A stretch of 64,000 bases of DNA from Mucilaginibacter glaciei. GTDB taxonomy: Bacteria; Bacteroidota; Bacteroidia; Sphingobacteriales; Sphingobacteriaceae. Below, one piece after another: positions 41,994 to 50,980 of this stretch. A program made the position numbers and the translations under genes. Position 1 is the stretch's first letter, and the number at the start of each line of letters is the position of its first letter. The DNA lies in the NCBI RefSeq assembly GCF_014773245.1, contig NZ_JACWMX010000006.1, forward strand, positions 124,001-188,000, read 5' to 3'. The notes beneath the pieces are model-generated. The model searched no databases, had not been told where the DNA came from, and was given only the letters and a program-made list of their open reading frames with translations.

Positions 41994-43976
41994 CTACCTC
42001 TTTAACGGGTACAAATGCACCACCTGCCCGCCACCTCCAGCCAGTATCATTTTTAGTACCGTTTGCCGGGATACCTGTTTAAGTTCCTTTATCAAGTGAT
42101 TGGCATTTATGCCTACATCCGGCGCGTCGCTGTAAACCTCGGCCCCATAAGTGGCGTCACCTAAAAAGTCGAGTTTTAAATTCAGTTCACGGGCATTATT
42201 ATTGGTAATTGCACCAATATACCAATTATCACCTTTGCGGCGGGCAATTGCAATGCGCTGGCTGGGTTCGGCATCTACCACGCGCGTTTCATCCCAGGTA
42301 GTGGGTACCTGCTGCAAAAACTCAAAACCGGGCTGGCCAATATAAGCTTCAGGCGCATCGCAAACCATCCCTAAGGCATTCTCTAATACTACGTACATCG
42401 CAAGCATGTGGCAACGCGTACCTACCACCATGGGGCGGGTATAATTCACTTTAAAATTTTGCGGGGTAGCCGCCCGGAAACCCCCTAAATGATAATCGGT
42501 AGGCCCGGCAAGCATCCGGGTAAATGGAATATCGATATCCTGCGCGGGTGTTACACGGGTTCCCCACTTGTCGTTCTCGTAGTTTAAAGTGCCCTCGCGG
42601 GTAAACTCATTAGGATAAGTGCGGTTCATGCCCGTAGGTTTGTACGCGCCATGAAATTGAATGTGTAGCCTATGTTTAGCAGCACATTGTAAGATCTCTT
42701 CCTGCATGTTTACCATTTCCTGGTCGTCGCGGTCCATAAAATCACACATCAGGCCCTTAATGCCCCATTTTTCGTACTGGGCGAAAGTCTGCTCCAATTT
42801 TGGATAAAGCGCGTAAAAATGCACCCAAACCCGGATGCCCACACCCTTTGCCGCTGCCGAATCGCATACCTTTTGCATATCCAGGCCCGGTACCGCTCTG
42901 GACGGATCGGCATGCGGGCCGGGTTGGAAACCCTCGCCATCGTTCACATACCATTCGTGCAGGCCATACTCAACTACTGAGTGGTACGCAATGTTATATT
43001 TGCTGCAAAAATCAACATAGTACATATTGGTCACGTAATTATTGCCGGGGGCGTTCAGGCTGTCGGGCGTAACGTTGCCATTCCACCAGGGGAAGGTAGT
43101 GGTGCCCGGTTTTATCCACGATACATCCTTTATCTTATTGGGCTCGTTCAGGTTGGTTAGGATATTGGTTTCTATCAGCGCCCCTACCCGGTCGCTCATC
43201 ATCATCACCCGCCATGGGCTGTTGTGCGGCAGGGTGGCTTTTACCTTAATATCCGGTTGATTAGGCAAGGGCGATAAGCGTGTTTCTAACACATTGTTGT
43301 GCTTAATAAGGTACATGCCGGCATAATCATGCAGAGCGGCTTCTGTTAACGACACGTATACCCCATTAGCGAATCCTAACAGCACAGGCATGTCCATCAA
43401 ATTATCGGCTTTTAACTCTTTTAGGGTGGTTTTAGTGTATTCCCCCTCGTGCGACGTAGTAAAATTAGGCAACAGTAAAGCCGTAACCCTGGGGTTTTGA
43501 ATGAAGTTGAATGTATTTATCTCGTCGGTAACGTTTACCGTTTTCCATCCGCTTTGCGCGGGTATCCTATAACGGAAGGCCAATCCGTCGTTAAACACTC
43601 TAACCTCCAAATTTAGTTTGCGTTTAGAGCCGGTTTGTTCCGATACGGGGATAATAATGCGATTGCATTCGCTATGCACCTTGCTGGTTTTTCCCACTAT
43701 CAGATCATAGTCGTCGGTTAGGCGTTCCATTTTGGCCGATGACAGAACGAGACTTTTGTTAAAAGCACCACCCTCTTTAAAACTGATGTTTAACCTGGAA
43801 TTTTGGGCCAATATTATGCCTTTATAAGCTACGCTGTAAAACATCCCGACTTGATCAGTATTTAGTTTGAAGCTGATTTTTTTATCAGGCGAAATTACAG
43901 TTACAGGCCTTTTTGCAAATGCAGCAGCGGCAAGCAGCACCAAGAGCAGGCTGATGGTTTGTTTTAAAAATGGCAT
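41994..43976 (-). CDS. Glycoside hydrolase family 97 enzyme
   Basis: A 660-residue exported enzyme (signal peptide 1-21, ending AAFAKRP). GH97 has an N-terminal beta-sandwich, a catalytic TIM barrel and a C-terminal beta domain; all three can be followed. The barrel has LMCDFMDRDDQ with Asp412 at the place of the nucleophile of retaining GH97 members such as Bacteroides thetaiotaomicron BtGH97b (Asp415), in contrast to the inverting alpha-glucosidase SusB. I therefore expect a retaining, alpha-galactosidase-like activity, with Ca2+ dependence usual for the family. It is not in a SusC/SusD locus. Substrate is inferred only. Confidence 0.88.
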   Translation of the reverse strand: MPFLKQTISLLLVLLAAAAFAKRPVTVISPDKKISFKLNTDQVGMFYSVAYKGIILAQNSRLNISFKEGGAFNKSLVLSSAKMERLTDDYDLIVGKTSKVHSECNRIIIPVSEQTGSKRKLNLEVRVFNDGLAFRYRIPAQSGWKTVNVTDEINTFNFIQNPRVTALLLPNFTTSHEGEYTKTTLKELKADNLMDMPVLLGFANGVYVSLTEAALHDYAGMYLIKHNNVLETRLSPLPNQPDIKVKATLPHNSPWRVMMMSDRVGALIETNILTNLNEPNKIKDVSWIKPGTTTFPWWNGNVTPDSLNAPGNNYVTNMYYVDFCSKYNIAYHSVVEYGLHEWYVNDGEGFQPGPHADPSRAVPGLDMQKVCDSAAAKGVGIRVWVHFYALYPKLEQTFAQYEKWGIKGLMCDFMDRDDQEMVNMQEEILQCAAKHRLHIQFHGAYKPTGMNRTYPNEFTREGTLNYENDKWGTRVTPAQDIDIPFTRMLAGPTDYHLGGFRAATPQNFKVNYTRPMVVGTRCHMLAMYVVLENALGMVCDAPEAYIGQPGFEFLQQVPTTWDETRVVDAEPSQRIAIARRKGDNWYIGAITNNNARELNLKLDFLGDATYGAEVYSDAPDVGINANHLIKELKQVSRQTVLKMILAGGGGQVVHLYPLKR

Positions 43977-44032
43977 TATTTAGGTTTTTCCGATGATTGC
44001 GGATAAAGCTTAAATGTAGCGAATAGTAACCA

Positions 44033-44392
44033 TTACACCAACTTACCGGTTTGCAAAGCCTCCTGTAAAACCTGCGCTTTAAATTTGGGCTTATAACAAC
44101 ACCCCGCCAATACTTTTACCCACTTGCGGTCATAGTTAAATAGCATTTTAATGATACGCACCCGTGCTGATCCTTTTGGATAACCGTACCTGTACCAGCT
44201 AAACTTAGAACTATCTATATTAAATTGCTCGGCAAACTCGGCCAAGAAAAGGTCTATCTCAATAGCTACAATATCCAGGTCAAGGTCAATACTGGTATTG
44301 GTATGCAGCTCGTTAGGATTGATGCCATGCACTTTATATTTGCTGCAATAATCAATAATAAAGGTTTTTAAACGGGGGTCGAGCTGATCCAT
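44033..44392 (-). CDS. DUF1493 family protein
   Basis: A 119-residue protein from the ATG at 44392; the ATG at 44407 would add five residues. DUF1493 proteins have an acyl-carrier-protein-like start, here LKTFIIDYCSKY, followed by IDLDLDIVAIEIDLFLAEFAEQFNID. The second half is basic (YRYGYPKGSARVRIIKMLF, then KWVKVLAGCCYKPKF). No Ser-based phosphopantetheine site is evident at the usual place. Function unknown. Confidence 0.8.
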   Translation of the reverse strand: MDQLDPRLKTFIIDYCSKYKVHGINPNELHTNTSIDLDLDIVAIEIDLFLAEFAEQFNIDSSKFSWYRYGYPKGSARVRIIKMLFNYDRKWVKVLAGCCYKPKFKAQVLQEALQTGKLV

Positions 44393-44466
44393 ACAACCAA
44401 CAGACACATTTTTATTAACTGCGTTGCATTGATCGGTTGATTAATTCACATTTATTCGCGCAAAGG

Positions 44467-44976
44467 TTAAACCTCTTTGTCCAGTTTGTACATTTCTACA
44501 GGCTGCCTCAAAATGCCGAACGTTTCGGGGATGATCAACGGGATAACTTCGCCGGTTTTTTGGTAGCCGCGGCGTTCATACCAGTTCAGCAATTCTAAAC
44601 GTGTGGTAATAACCGTCATGGTGATGGTATGGCAATCAATGCTGCGGGCATAGTCTTCGGCTGCCTGAAGTAATTTTCTTCCCAGGCCATTAGCCTGCAG
44701 TAATGGCGATACCGTGAGCATGCCCAGGTATAGTTTGTCCGGGCGTTTAAGCAGGTAAACGCATCCGGTTATGTAACCATCTTCATCAGTATTCTTCAAA
44801 ATCACCGCCTTAGGGTCACCCATTTGGGCGGTCAGGCTTTGCTCGTCAATACGTTGCCCGTCTATCAGGTTCGCCTCCGTTGTCCAGCCTTTTTTGGAGC
44901 CTTCGCCACGATAGGCACCGTTTATCAAAACAACCAATTCGGGTACATCGGTAAGGGTAGCAGTTGTTATAGCCAT
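44467..44976 (-). CDS. GNAT family N-acetyltransferase
   Basis: A 169-residue acyl-CoA-dependent N-acetyltransferase. The acetyl-CoA-binding motif A is LTVSPLLQANGLGRKLLQAAED at about residues 87-108, with the R/Q-x-x-G-x-G/A core QANGLG; the C-terminal YERRGYQKTGEVIPL is motif B. The acceptor is unknown. A TAGATTTG box lies exactly four bases before the ATG. The cupin gene ends 30 bases upstream on the same strand. Confidence 0.88.
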   Translation of the reverse strand: MAITTATLTDVPELVVLINGAYRGEGSKKGWTTEANLIDGQRIDEQSLTAQMGDPKAVILKNTDEDGYITGCVYLLKRPDKLYLGMLTVSPLLQANGLGRKLLQAAEDYARSIDCHTITMTVITTRLELLNWYERRGYQKTGEVIPLIIPETFGILRQPVEMYKLDKEV

Positions 44977-44980
44977 GCGG

Positions 44981-44988
44981 CAAATCTA
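44981..44988 (-). promoter_or_regulatory. TAnnTTTG box of the GNAT gene
   Basis: On the minus strand it reads TAGATTTG, with four bases (CCGC) before the ATG. It predicts that the GNAT gene can be transcribed as a leaderless mRNA independently of the cupin gene upstream. Confidence 0.5.
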
Positions 44989-45006
44989 AAAATATCGGGC
45001 AAAAAA

Positions 45007-45342
45007 TTAAAGCGCTTTCAAGTCTTCCCGTACCGGGCTAAAAACATCAATCAGTTTACAGTCGGTAATGGCTTTGCCGCCATGCGGTACGTTAGGCGGG
45101 ATCACCGCAAACAATCCTGCATCTAATATCTGAGGTACACCGTTAATCGTCAGTTCAAATTGCCCTTCGATAATAAACGCCAGCTGTTCGTGCACGTGGG
45201 TATGATATGGCGACACGCACCCCGCTTTTACCTCGATAAAATTAATGGTATTATTAGCCGTATGAATCAATTTAGAAAAATAGCCCGGGGCTATCTCTTT
45301 GGTTTGAATATCTTTAAAATATTGGAAGATGGTAGTATCCAT
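45007..45342 (-). CDS. Cupin domain protein
   Basis: A 111-residue single-domain cupin. Motif 1 is in YHTHVHEQLAFIIEGQFEL at about residues 42-60, with the His-x-His...Glu metal ligands, and motif 2 is IPPNVPHGGKA with its single His at about residues 84-94. Such proteins bind a metal and may act as small isomerases, dioxygenases or sensors. No partner gene suggests a substrate. Confidence 0.88.
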   Translation of the reverse strand: MDTTIFQYFKDIQTKEIAPGYFSKLIHTANNTINFIEVKAGCVSPYHTHVHEQLAFIIEGQFELTINGVPQILDAGLFAVIPPNVPHGGKAITDCKLIDVFSPVREDLKAL

Positions 45343-45462
45343 AGGTGCGTGTTTGAGGATTTAAAATTAACCAAATATCAGCCCCAATCAAAACTATGGC
45401 ATATTGGCGTTAGTCCTGCGTCAAAGTATCACCAGAACAATAAACCCATTAAAACAAGTAGC

Positions 45463-46542
45463 TTATCCAACAATATACTTACTGCCCGGCAGGTATGATA
45501 ATAATTTGATCAATACATAAGTTACTAAAAATGTGCAGATAGCTAATACCGGGATCACCAGCACTACATCGTGCAGCCAATTATTAATGATTGGGAACAG
45601 TTGATTAAGTACAAGGATATGCGCCAGATACATGCCATAGGTAAGGCCAGATACTTTGGCTATCAAGCTTTCCGTTACCGCGCTTTTAAAACTAATCAGG
45701 CTGAACATCAGGAACAAACCGATAGCCATCAGGGCAACATTTATCGTAGGGAACGCCCACGATAGTTCCAATTCCGGGAGGCTTTTGGCGAAAGGCAACT
45801 GATGGTCAAAAACCATGTGCGTAATTGCATACCCGGTAATCACCATCGCTAAACCGATGCTTAAGGCTGCTGCCTTAGATAACTTGACGTATGCTTTAAG
45901 ATAATGCCCTAAAACCAGGTAACCAATATAACCGGAGAAATAGTATCCTGCAGGGAATTTATTCCAGAATACTTCGCCCCAAAGATCGGGCTGTATAGTT
46001 TTGATGTAGGGGATGAACAGGGTAATTATCCACAACAACAAGAAAAATTGCTTGAATTGCTTGGATGCCGATTGCACCCATGGCGAGATCACGGGAATAA
46101 ACAGATAAATGCCAATAAGCATATACAAAAACCACAGATGGCCCGCATTATCACTAAAACTCAGGGGGATGATGTACAGGTTATGCCATAATTGTGACAG
46201 GGTATTATTACCCAACAGGTAAGGCACTATGGCATACATACATGACCAGATGAGGAACGGGATCAATATGCGGCTGAAACGTTTTTTATAGAACACGTTG
46301 GGCTCTTCCTTTATCGGCAGCAACAAGTAGCCAGATATCATCACAAACAGTGGCACACACGCCCGCATAAAGCTGCCGTAGTTATTCACCCATACGTGAT
46401 TTTCGCGAACGATGGCATTACTCGCGCCAATGTAAAAGAACTCGCCGGAGTGTACGGCAAGTACCATTAAGCAGGCAAAGATCCGTAGTACGTTAAGGTA
46501 CGCCGTGGGGCTGGGTTTAAACGTTGTATTGCTGTTGGGCAT
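45463..46542 (-). CDS. Acyltransferase 3 family membrane protein
   Basis: A 359-residue integral membrane protein of the acyltransferase-3 family with about ten hydrophobic segments. The family start YLNVLRIFACLMVLAVHSGEF at about residues 15-35 contains the His thought to be catalytic, and VPLFVMISGYLLL at about residues 60-72 is also conserved. It probably O-acetylates an exported sugar, lipid or peptidoglycan. It stands alone, divergent from the cbpA operon. Confidence 0.88.
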   Translation of the reverse strand: MPNSNTTFKPSPTAYLNVLRIFACLMVLAVHSGEFFYIGASNAIVRENHVWVNNYGSFMRACVPLFVMISGYLLLPIKEEPNVFYKKRFSRILIPFLIWSCMYAIVPYLLGNNTLSQLWHNLYIIPLSFSDNAGHLWFLYMLIGIYLFIPVISPWVQSASKQFKQFFLLLWIITLFIPYIKTIQPDLWGEVFWNKFPAGYYFSGYIGYLVLGHYLKAYVKLSKAAALSIGLAMVITGYAITHMVFDHQLPFAKSLPELELSWAFPTINVALMAIGLFLMFSLISFKSAVTESLIAKVSGLTYGMYLAHILVLNQLFPIINNWLHDVVLVIPVLAICTFLVTYVLIKLLSYLPGSKYIVG

Positions 46543-46652
46543 TTGTTGTAAATAATTGGGAAGCTAATTTAATAATTGACAGGTAATTTTATATCGAAAT
46601 TAAAACTTAGCTTCGGCTTCGTCGTTTTACACACAGACATCCCTATACTGAC

Positions 46653-47549
46653 ATGGCATTTATAGATTACTATAAGATTTTAGGCGTCGACAAAAGCGCC
46701 TCCGAAAAAGATATCAAGAACGCGTATCGTAAAACGGCGCGCAAACACCACCCCGACCTTAACCCCAACAACCCCGAAGCTGAAAAGCTTTTCAAAGAGG
46801 CTAACGAAGCCAACGAGGTTTTAAGCGACCCAGAAAAACGCAAAAAATATGATAAGTACGGCGAGAATTGGCAGCATAGCGAAGCCTATGAGCAACAAGC
46901 CCGGCAGCAAAGCCAGCAACGCAGCTACGGCGGCGGTCAACAGGGCTTTGGTGGCGGTGGTTTTGGAGGCGGCGGCGATTTCTCCGAATTCTTCACCTCG
47001 ATGTTTGGCGGCGGCCCGGCGGGCAGTGGCAGGCAGCAAAAATACCGCGGGCAGGACATGAATGCCCAGTTACAGCTAAACCTGCGTGATGTGATGGAAT
47101 CAAAAAAGCAAACCATTACCGTTAATGGTAAAAATATCCGGCTAACCATCCCGGCAGGGATCGAGAACGGGCAAACCATTAAAATTGCCGGGCATGGCGG
47201 CGCAGGCGGTAATGGTGCACCGGCCGGCGACTTGTATTTAGAGTTTTCGATACCCGAAGACCCGGAATTTAAACGGGTGGGCAGCGATCTGTATAAAAAC
47301 ATTAGCCTTGATCTTTATACTGCAGTTTTAGGCGGCGAGATCACCGCCGATACCTTGACCGGCAAAGTTAAGTTGAAGGTTGCACCCGGCACACAAACCA
47401 ATACTAAGGTTAAGCTAAAAGGCAAAGGCGTGCCCAAATATAAAAAGGATGACCAGCTGGGCGACTTGTATCTTACCTACACCATCCAGATCCCTACCAG
47501 CCTTACCGATAAGCAAAAGGAATTATTTGAAGAATTAGCCAAATCATAA
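46653..47549 (+). CDS. cbpA: DnaJ-type co-chaperone CbpA
   Basis: A 298-residue type II J protein. The J domain spans residues 4-68, with the HPD motif in RKHHPDLNP; a Gly/Phe-rich linker with GGGGFGGGG runs is at about 85-125; two C-terminal substrate-binding domains follow, with no zinc finger. This is the layout of CbpA. The cbpM-like gene follows 16 bases downstream, the classic CbpA/CbpM pair. It would assist DnaK in folding or nucleoid protection under stress. Confidence 0.93.
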   Translation: MAFIDYYKILGVDKSASEKDIKNAYRKTARKHHPDLNPNNPEAEKLFKEANEANEVLSDPEKRKKYDKYGENWQHSEAYEQQARQQSQQRSYGGGQQGFGGGGFGGGGDFSEFFTSMFGGGPAGSGRQQKYRGQDMNAQLQLNLRDVMESKKQTITVNGKNIRLTIPAGIENGQTIKIAGHGGAGGNGAPAGDLYLEFSIPEDPEFKRVGSDLYKNISLDLYTAVLGGEITADTLTGKVKLKVAPGTQTNTKVKLKGKGVPKYKKDDQLGDLYLTYTIQIPTSLTDKQKELFEELAKS

Positions 47550-47565
47550 AACTAAACTTAACGCT

Positions 47566-47859
47566 ATGAGAACAGAGAACGTAATATCCGTCAGTGATTT
47601 TTGTGTGTTCCATAATGTGGAGTACACTTTTGTTGATTACCTGGCCGATGCCGGCCTGGTTACGGTAACAGCTATAAACCAAACTAACTGCATCCCTATT
47701 GACGAGATACAGAAATTAGAGCGTTTGGTACGCTTGCATAACGAACTGGATATAAACGAACCGGGCGTTGCTACCATAAATAATTTACTGCAAAAATTAG
47801 ATGATATGCAACAGGAAGTGAGCTATTTACGCAGCAAATTAAGTTTGTACGAGGGCTAA
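47566..47859 (+). CDS. cbpM: Chaperone modulator CbpM
   Basis: A 97-residue MerR-like helix-turn-helix protein of the CbpM family, which binds the J domain of CbpA and blocks its stimulation of DnaK. The N-terminal ISVSDFCVFHNVEYTFVDYLADAGLV, the VTAINQTNCIPIDEIQKLERLVRL segment and the C-terminal coiled coil (LLQKLDDMQQEVSYLRSKL) fit the family. It follows cbpA by 16 bases on the same strand. Confidence 0.9.
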   Translation: MRTENVISVSDFCVFHNVEYTFVDYLADAGLVTVTAINQTNCIPIDEIQKLERLVRLHNELDINEPGVATINNLLQKLDDMQQEVSYLRSKLSLYEG

Positions 47860-47952
47860 TATAGAGGTGAATGGTAAGTTTTTTTTAAACCATGGCACAA
47901 AATATGTGTCATACCTACAAAAGAAACAAAGTTTAACTAAAAATCATTTACC

Positions 47953-48294
47953 ATGAAACTGATTAAATTTTCAATAATAGCACTCGTTTTGACTATCTCC
48001 GCTCAGTTTGCAAGCGCACAGGTGCGTGTAGGTGTGGGCATCCATATTGGCGACCCATACCCCTACCGTCGCGTAGTTTATCAGCCGGAACCGGTTTATT
48101 ACCCGCAGCCGGTTTATTATAATCAGCCTGCATATTACCCCCGCACTGTAGTTTACAAAGGCGGTTACGGCTACCGTAGGGCCTATTACGGTCGCCCGGC
48201 ATATTATCGTGGTGGCGGCTATCGCCCGGCTTTCAGGGGCCGTGGTTTCGAGCATGGTCGCGGTGGATTTGGCCACGGTCGCGGCAGGCACTAA
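47953..48294 (+). CDS. Tyr/Pro/Gly/Arg-rich exported small protein
   Basis: A 113-residue low-complexity protein. Residues 1-22 are a Sec signal peptide ending ASAQ. The mature part begins with VRVGVGIHIGDPYPYRRVV and continues as YP-Q-P-VYY repeats, then Gly/Arg-rich GYGYRRAYYGRP and a His-Gly tail (GFGHGRGRH). Such proteins are common in Sphingobacteriaceae and may be loose envelope or nucleic-acid-binding polymers. Function unknown. A strong terminator follows. Confidence 0.8.
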   Translation: MKLIKFSIIALVLTISAQFASAQVRVGVGIHIGDPYPYRRVVYQPEPVYYPQPVYYNQPAYYPRTVVYKGGYGYRRAYYGRPAYYRGGGYRPAFRGRGFEHGRGGFGHGRGRH

Positions 48295-48317
48295 AATTAT
48301 TGGATCAGCATATATTC

Positions 48318-48352
48318 AAAAACCCTTCAGCTCGCGCTGAAGGGTTTTTTTG
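48318..48352 (+). terminator. Terminator after the Tyr/Pro-rich protein
   Basis: AAAACCCTTCAGC-TCGC-GCTGAAGGGTTTTTTT pairs over about 13 positions. It lies in the convergent gap with the metallophosphoesterase and starts 23 bases after the stop codon. Confidence 0.88.
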
Positions 48353-48393
48353 TACCTAACAATGTTCTCTAAAACAACCTGATTTTTGCTCAG

Positions 48394-49677
48394 CTATGCT
48401 ATCTTTTTCTTCAGCGTAATCACTGTAATTTCGGGCCAGATGCCCAAACGGCCTGAAAATGCCAGGAAGCCAAAGCCGCGGTTCACATACAGGTGGCGGT
48501 TCTTTTCCTTAACTAAACCCGCCCAGTCCAGGTAGCGGTATTTAACAGGGCTCCAGCGGATGCCTGCTGCTTCTATACCAAACTGCGCACCGTGAGTGTG
48601 GCCGGATAGTGTTAAGTGAATATCTGTTGGGTTAAAACGTACCTGCTCTTCCCAGTGAGTAGGGTCGTGTGATAGCAGTACCTTAAAGGCATCTTGGTCT
48701 ATACCCTGCATCGCCTTATCCAGATCGCCTATTTGTACAAAACCGCGACCCCAGTTTTGTATGCCGATGAGTGCAATCTTTTGCCCGTTCTTTTCCAGGT
48801 TAACATGCTCATCCAATAATAACCTATAGCCTAATTCGGCGTGGTGTCGTTTTAGCTTTTCCAGGTTCGCCACTTTGTCTGCAAGGCTGTCCCATTCAAT
48901 ATAATCACCATAATCATGGTTACCTAATATAGAAAACTGACCAAAGGGTGCCTTGATCTGGCTAAACCGGTCAATATATTGTTCAATCTCCCAAGCAGCA
49001 TTATTCACCAGGTCGCCTGTAAAAACAAACAGGTCGCTTTTTTGAGCTTTAGCCAGGTCTATGCCGCGCTGCATGGCGTTCACATTATCAAAACTACCAG
49101 AATGGATATCAGATAACTGAGTAATGGTAAAACCGTTAAAAGCTTCTGGCAATTCGTCGAAATATATTGTATGGCGGTGTACTTTATAGTCGTATTTACC
49201 ACGAATCATAGCATAGAGCGCCCCGCTAAAGGGAATCGCAGCGATGAGTATGGCTATCTCGCTGATAAACTTGCGGCGCGGCGCAAAGTACGGTTCGCCA
49301 TTTGTTCGGTGGCCGCTTGCTTTATTGGCAATTCCATAAATAAACCGGCCCAGATCCCCCAAGGAAAGTATGATGATAAAAATCAGCTTGGTTACAAAAA
49401 AGGTTAAGAATAAGCTCAGCATCCACTCGTGAAAAGGGGTCATCCCCTTTGCCGATCGAAAACTGGTCATCCCCAATAAAAAAACGATTGTTACCCCAAC
49501 CGAGATAATTAGGAAGCCCCATACAACAGCAACCTTTGCAGGTTTTGATTGCCAATCATTTGTCAGCGTGCGTAAACCGTTAAAAACGTACCAGTCCATC
49601 AGCAACGTTATAGCTGCTATGATAAAGAAAACCTTAAATAAACCGTTACCATGCATAGTTGCTGTTTTTTGCCGCAA
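48394..49677 (-). CDS. Membrane-bound metallophosphoesterase
   Basis: A 427-residue protein. Four hydrophobic segments in the first 150 residues anchor it in the inner membrane. A YkuE/YaeI-like calcineurin-type domain follows, with the metal motifs in order: ITQLSDIHSG (DxH), VFTGDLVNN (GDxxN), ILGNHDYGD (GNHD), LLSHDPTHW and LSGHTHGAQFG (GHxH). Related enzymes act on phospholipids or UDP-linked lipid sugars. The exact substrate is unknown. Confidence 0.9.
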   Translation of the reverse strand: MRQKTATMHGNGLFKVFFIIAAITLLMDWYVFNGLRTLTNDWQSKPAKVAVVWGFLIISVGVTIVFLLGMTSFRSAKGMTPFHEWMLSLFLTFFVTKLIFIIILSLGDLGRFIYGIANKASGHRTNGEPYFAPRRKFISEIAILIAAIPFSGALYAMIRGKYDYKVHRHTIYFDELPEAFNGFTITQLSDIHSGSFDNVNAMQRGIDLAKAQKSDLFVFTGDLVNNAAWEIEQYIDRFSQIKAPFGQFSILGNHDYGDYIEWDSLADKVANLEKLKRHHAELGYRLLLDEHVNLEKNGQKIALIGIQNWGRGFVQIGDLDKAMQGIDQDAFKVLLSHDPTHWEEQVRFNPTDIHLTLSGHTHGAQFGIEAAGIRWSPVKYRYLDWAGLVKEKNRHLYVNRGFGFLAFSGRLGIWPEITVITLKKKIA

Positions 49678-49759
49678 AATACAAAAGCTAAGGTAATTGT
49701 GATGTAAAAAAGCAGGCGCTGTAAAATCTATTGCCTATTTTTAGTGCACCAATTATTCA

Positions 49760-50611
49760 TTGATGAAAAACCAACTGCTTACGCTATCGGCCCTGCTGTT
49801 TTTAATGGGCGGCGCAATAGCCCAGAAAACCAAAAAAGAGATCGTGTTTTTTGAAGACTTTAACCAGAAAACGCTCGACCGCAGCAAATGGAACATCGAG
49901 ATAACCGGGAACACCTATAATGACGAGCAACAGGCGTATGTAGATTCAGCAGCTACAGTTTACCTGATCAAAGGTAAAGCCGAAGGTGCAAAGAACGGCG
50001 CACTTGTTATACAGCCCATATACAATCCTGGGCATACCAGTAAGGAGGGCCGCAAGTATGATTTTATATCGGGCAGGATAAACACCGAGGATAAGATGAT
50101 GTTTACCTACGGCACGGCATCTGTACGCATGAAAATGGACGATGGCGCAGGTTTATGGCCTGCATTTTGGGCGTTAGGCAAGGGCAAATGGCCCGATTGC
50201 GGCGAAATTGATGTAATGGAAACTGTGGGCGACGGCTTATGGATCAGTAACGCAGTACACGGGCCCGGTTATTTTGGTAACACACCGTTTGCCAAACGCG
50301 ATACTTTCGCTAAAGGCACCGACGTGACCCAATGGCACATTTACAGCGTAGACTGGACACCTGCCAGTTTAACCTTTAAGGTTGACGACCGCATAACTTA
50401 TACGATGACTAAAGCAATGGCCGAAAAATACGGTCGCTGGGCATTTGATAACCCTAAATTCCTGATCTTAAACTTCGCTATCGGCGGTGGTTACCCCAAT
50501 TCTGTTAACAAGTTAAACAAGCCCTATTACGGCCTTTCACAGCAATCTTTGGATAAGATCAAAACGGGTAAGGCCCGCACTATTGTAGACTGGGTATTGG
50601 TAACCAAATAA
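49760..50611 (+). CDS. Glycoside hydrolase family 16 enzyme
   Basis: A 283-residue exported endo-glucanase-like protein. Residues 1-22 form a signal peptide (ending GGAIAQ). The GH16 catalytic motif E-x-D-x-x-E is GEIDVMETVG, with Glu149 as nucleophile, Asp151, and Glu154 as acid/base. The upstream GLWPAFWALGKGKWPDC and the SVDWTPASLTFKVDD strand are typical of the laminarinase branch, so beta-1,3-glucan is the most likely substrate. No uptake genes or other glucanases are adjacent, so it may digest external glucan or remodel the cell's own polymer. Confidence 0.92.
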   Translation: MMKNQLLTLSALLFLMGGAIAQKTKKEIVFFEDFNQKTLDRSKWNIEITGNTYNDEQQAYVDSAATVYLIKGKAEGAKNGALVIQPIYNPGHTSKEGRKYDFISGRINTEDKMMFTYGTASVRMKMDDGAGLWPAFWALGKGKWPDCGEIDVMETVGDGLWISNAVHGPGYFGNTPFAKRDTFAKGTDVTQWHIYSVDWTPASLTFKVDDRITYTMTKAMAEKYGRWAFDNPKFLILNFAIGGGYPNSVNKLNKPYYGLSQQSLDKIKTGKARTIVDWVLVTK

Positions 50612-50646
50612 AGAGCCCTTCAGCTTATGCTGAAAGGCTCTTTTTT
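50611..50646 (+). terminator. Terminator after the GH16 gene
   Basis: AAGAGCCCTTCAGC-TTAT-GCTGAAAGGCTCTT has one mismatch in a stem of about 12 pairs and is followed by a T6 run. It begins at the last base of the stop codon and also lies downstream of the convergent 85-residue gene. Confidence 0.88.
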
Positions 50647-50676
50647 AACTAACTATAACTGATTTTAATTTTATAC

Positions 50677-50934
50677 TTAGTAGCGGCGGCGCACTACTAC
50701 AGTGCGGCGTGCAGGACGGTGATAAACCGGACGGCGATAAGCCCTGCGGGTTACCACTACATTACGGCGGTACGGGCGGCGATAAACCGGCCTGTTTACC
50801 ACAACTGTACGGCGTGCCGGATAAACGCGCTGCGCTGGTGCGCCAATACGTGCTTTTACTACTACTTGTGCCTGTGCGCCTTCAACGGCAAACATGGTGA
50901 TAATGGCTACGGCTAATACTTTTAGATACTTCAT
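50677..50934 (-). CDS. Arg/Val/Tyr-rich exported small protein
   Basis: An 85-residue protein with a signal peptide (residues 1-22, ending GAQAQ). The mature part is highly basic and repetitive: the unit R-R-(T/N)-V-V-V recurs three times (RRTVVVNRP, RRNVVVTRR, RRTVVVRRR), separated by VYRRPY and RPVYHRPA. It resembles the 113-residue protein at 47953 in style and in its VVVKARIGAP-type start. It could bind polyanions in the envelope. Function unknown. Confidence 0.75.
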   Translation of the reverse strand: MKYLKVLAVAIITMFAVEGAQAQVVVKARIGAPAQRVYPARRTVVVNRPVYRRPYRRNVVVTRRAYRRPVYHRPARRTVVVRRRY

Positions 50935-50980
50935 GGTTATTATTATTATAAATTGTTAATGGTTTGATTGTTTATTGTAT

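Noticed and set aside
41994..43976. Polysaccharide utilisation locus around GH97
   Set aside because: No SusC, SusD or dedicated regulator is present; the neighbours are DUF1493, GNAT and a YdeI-type gene.
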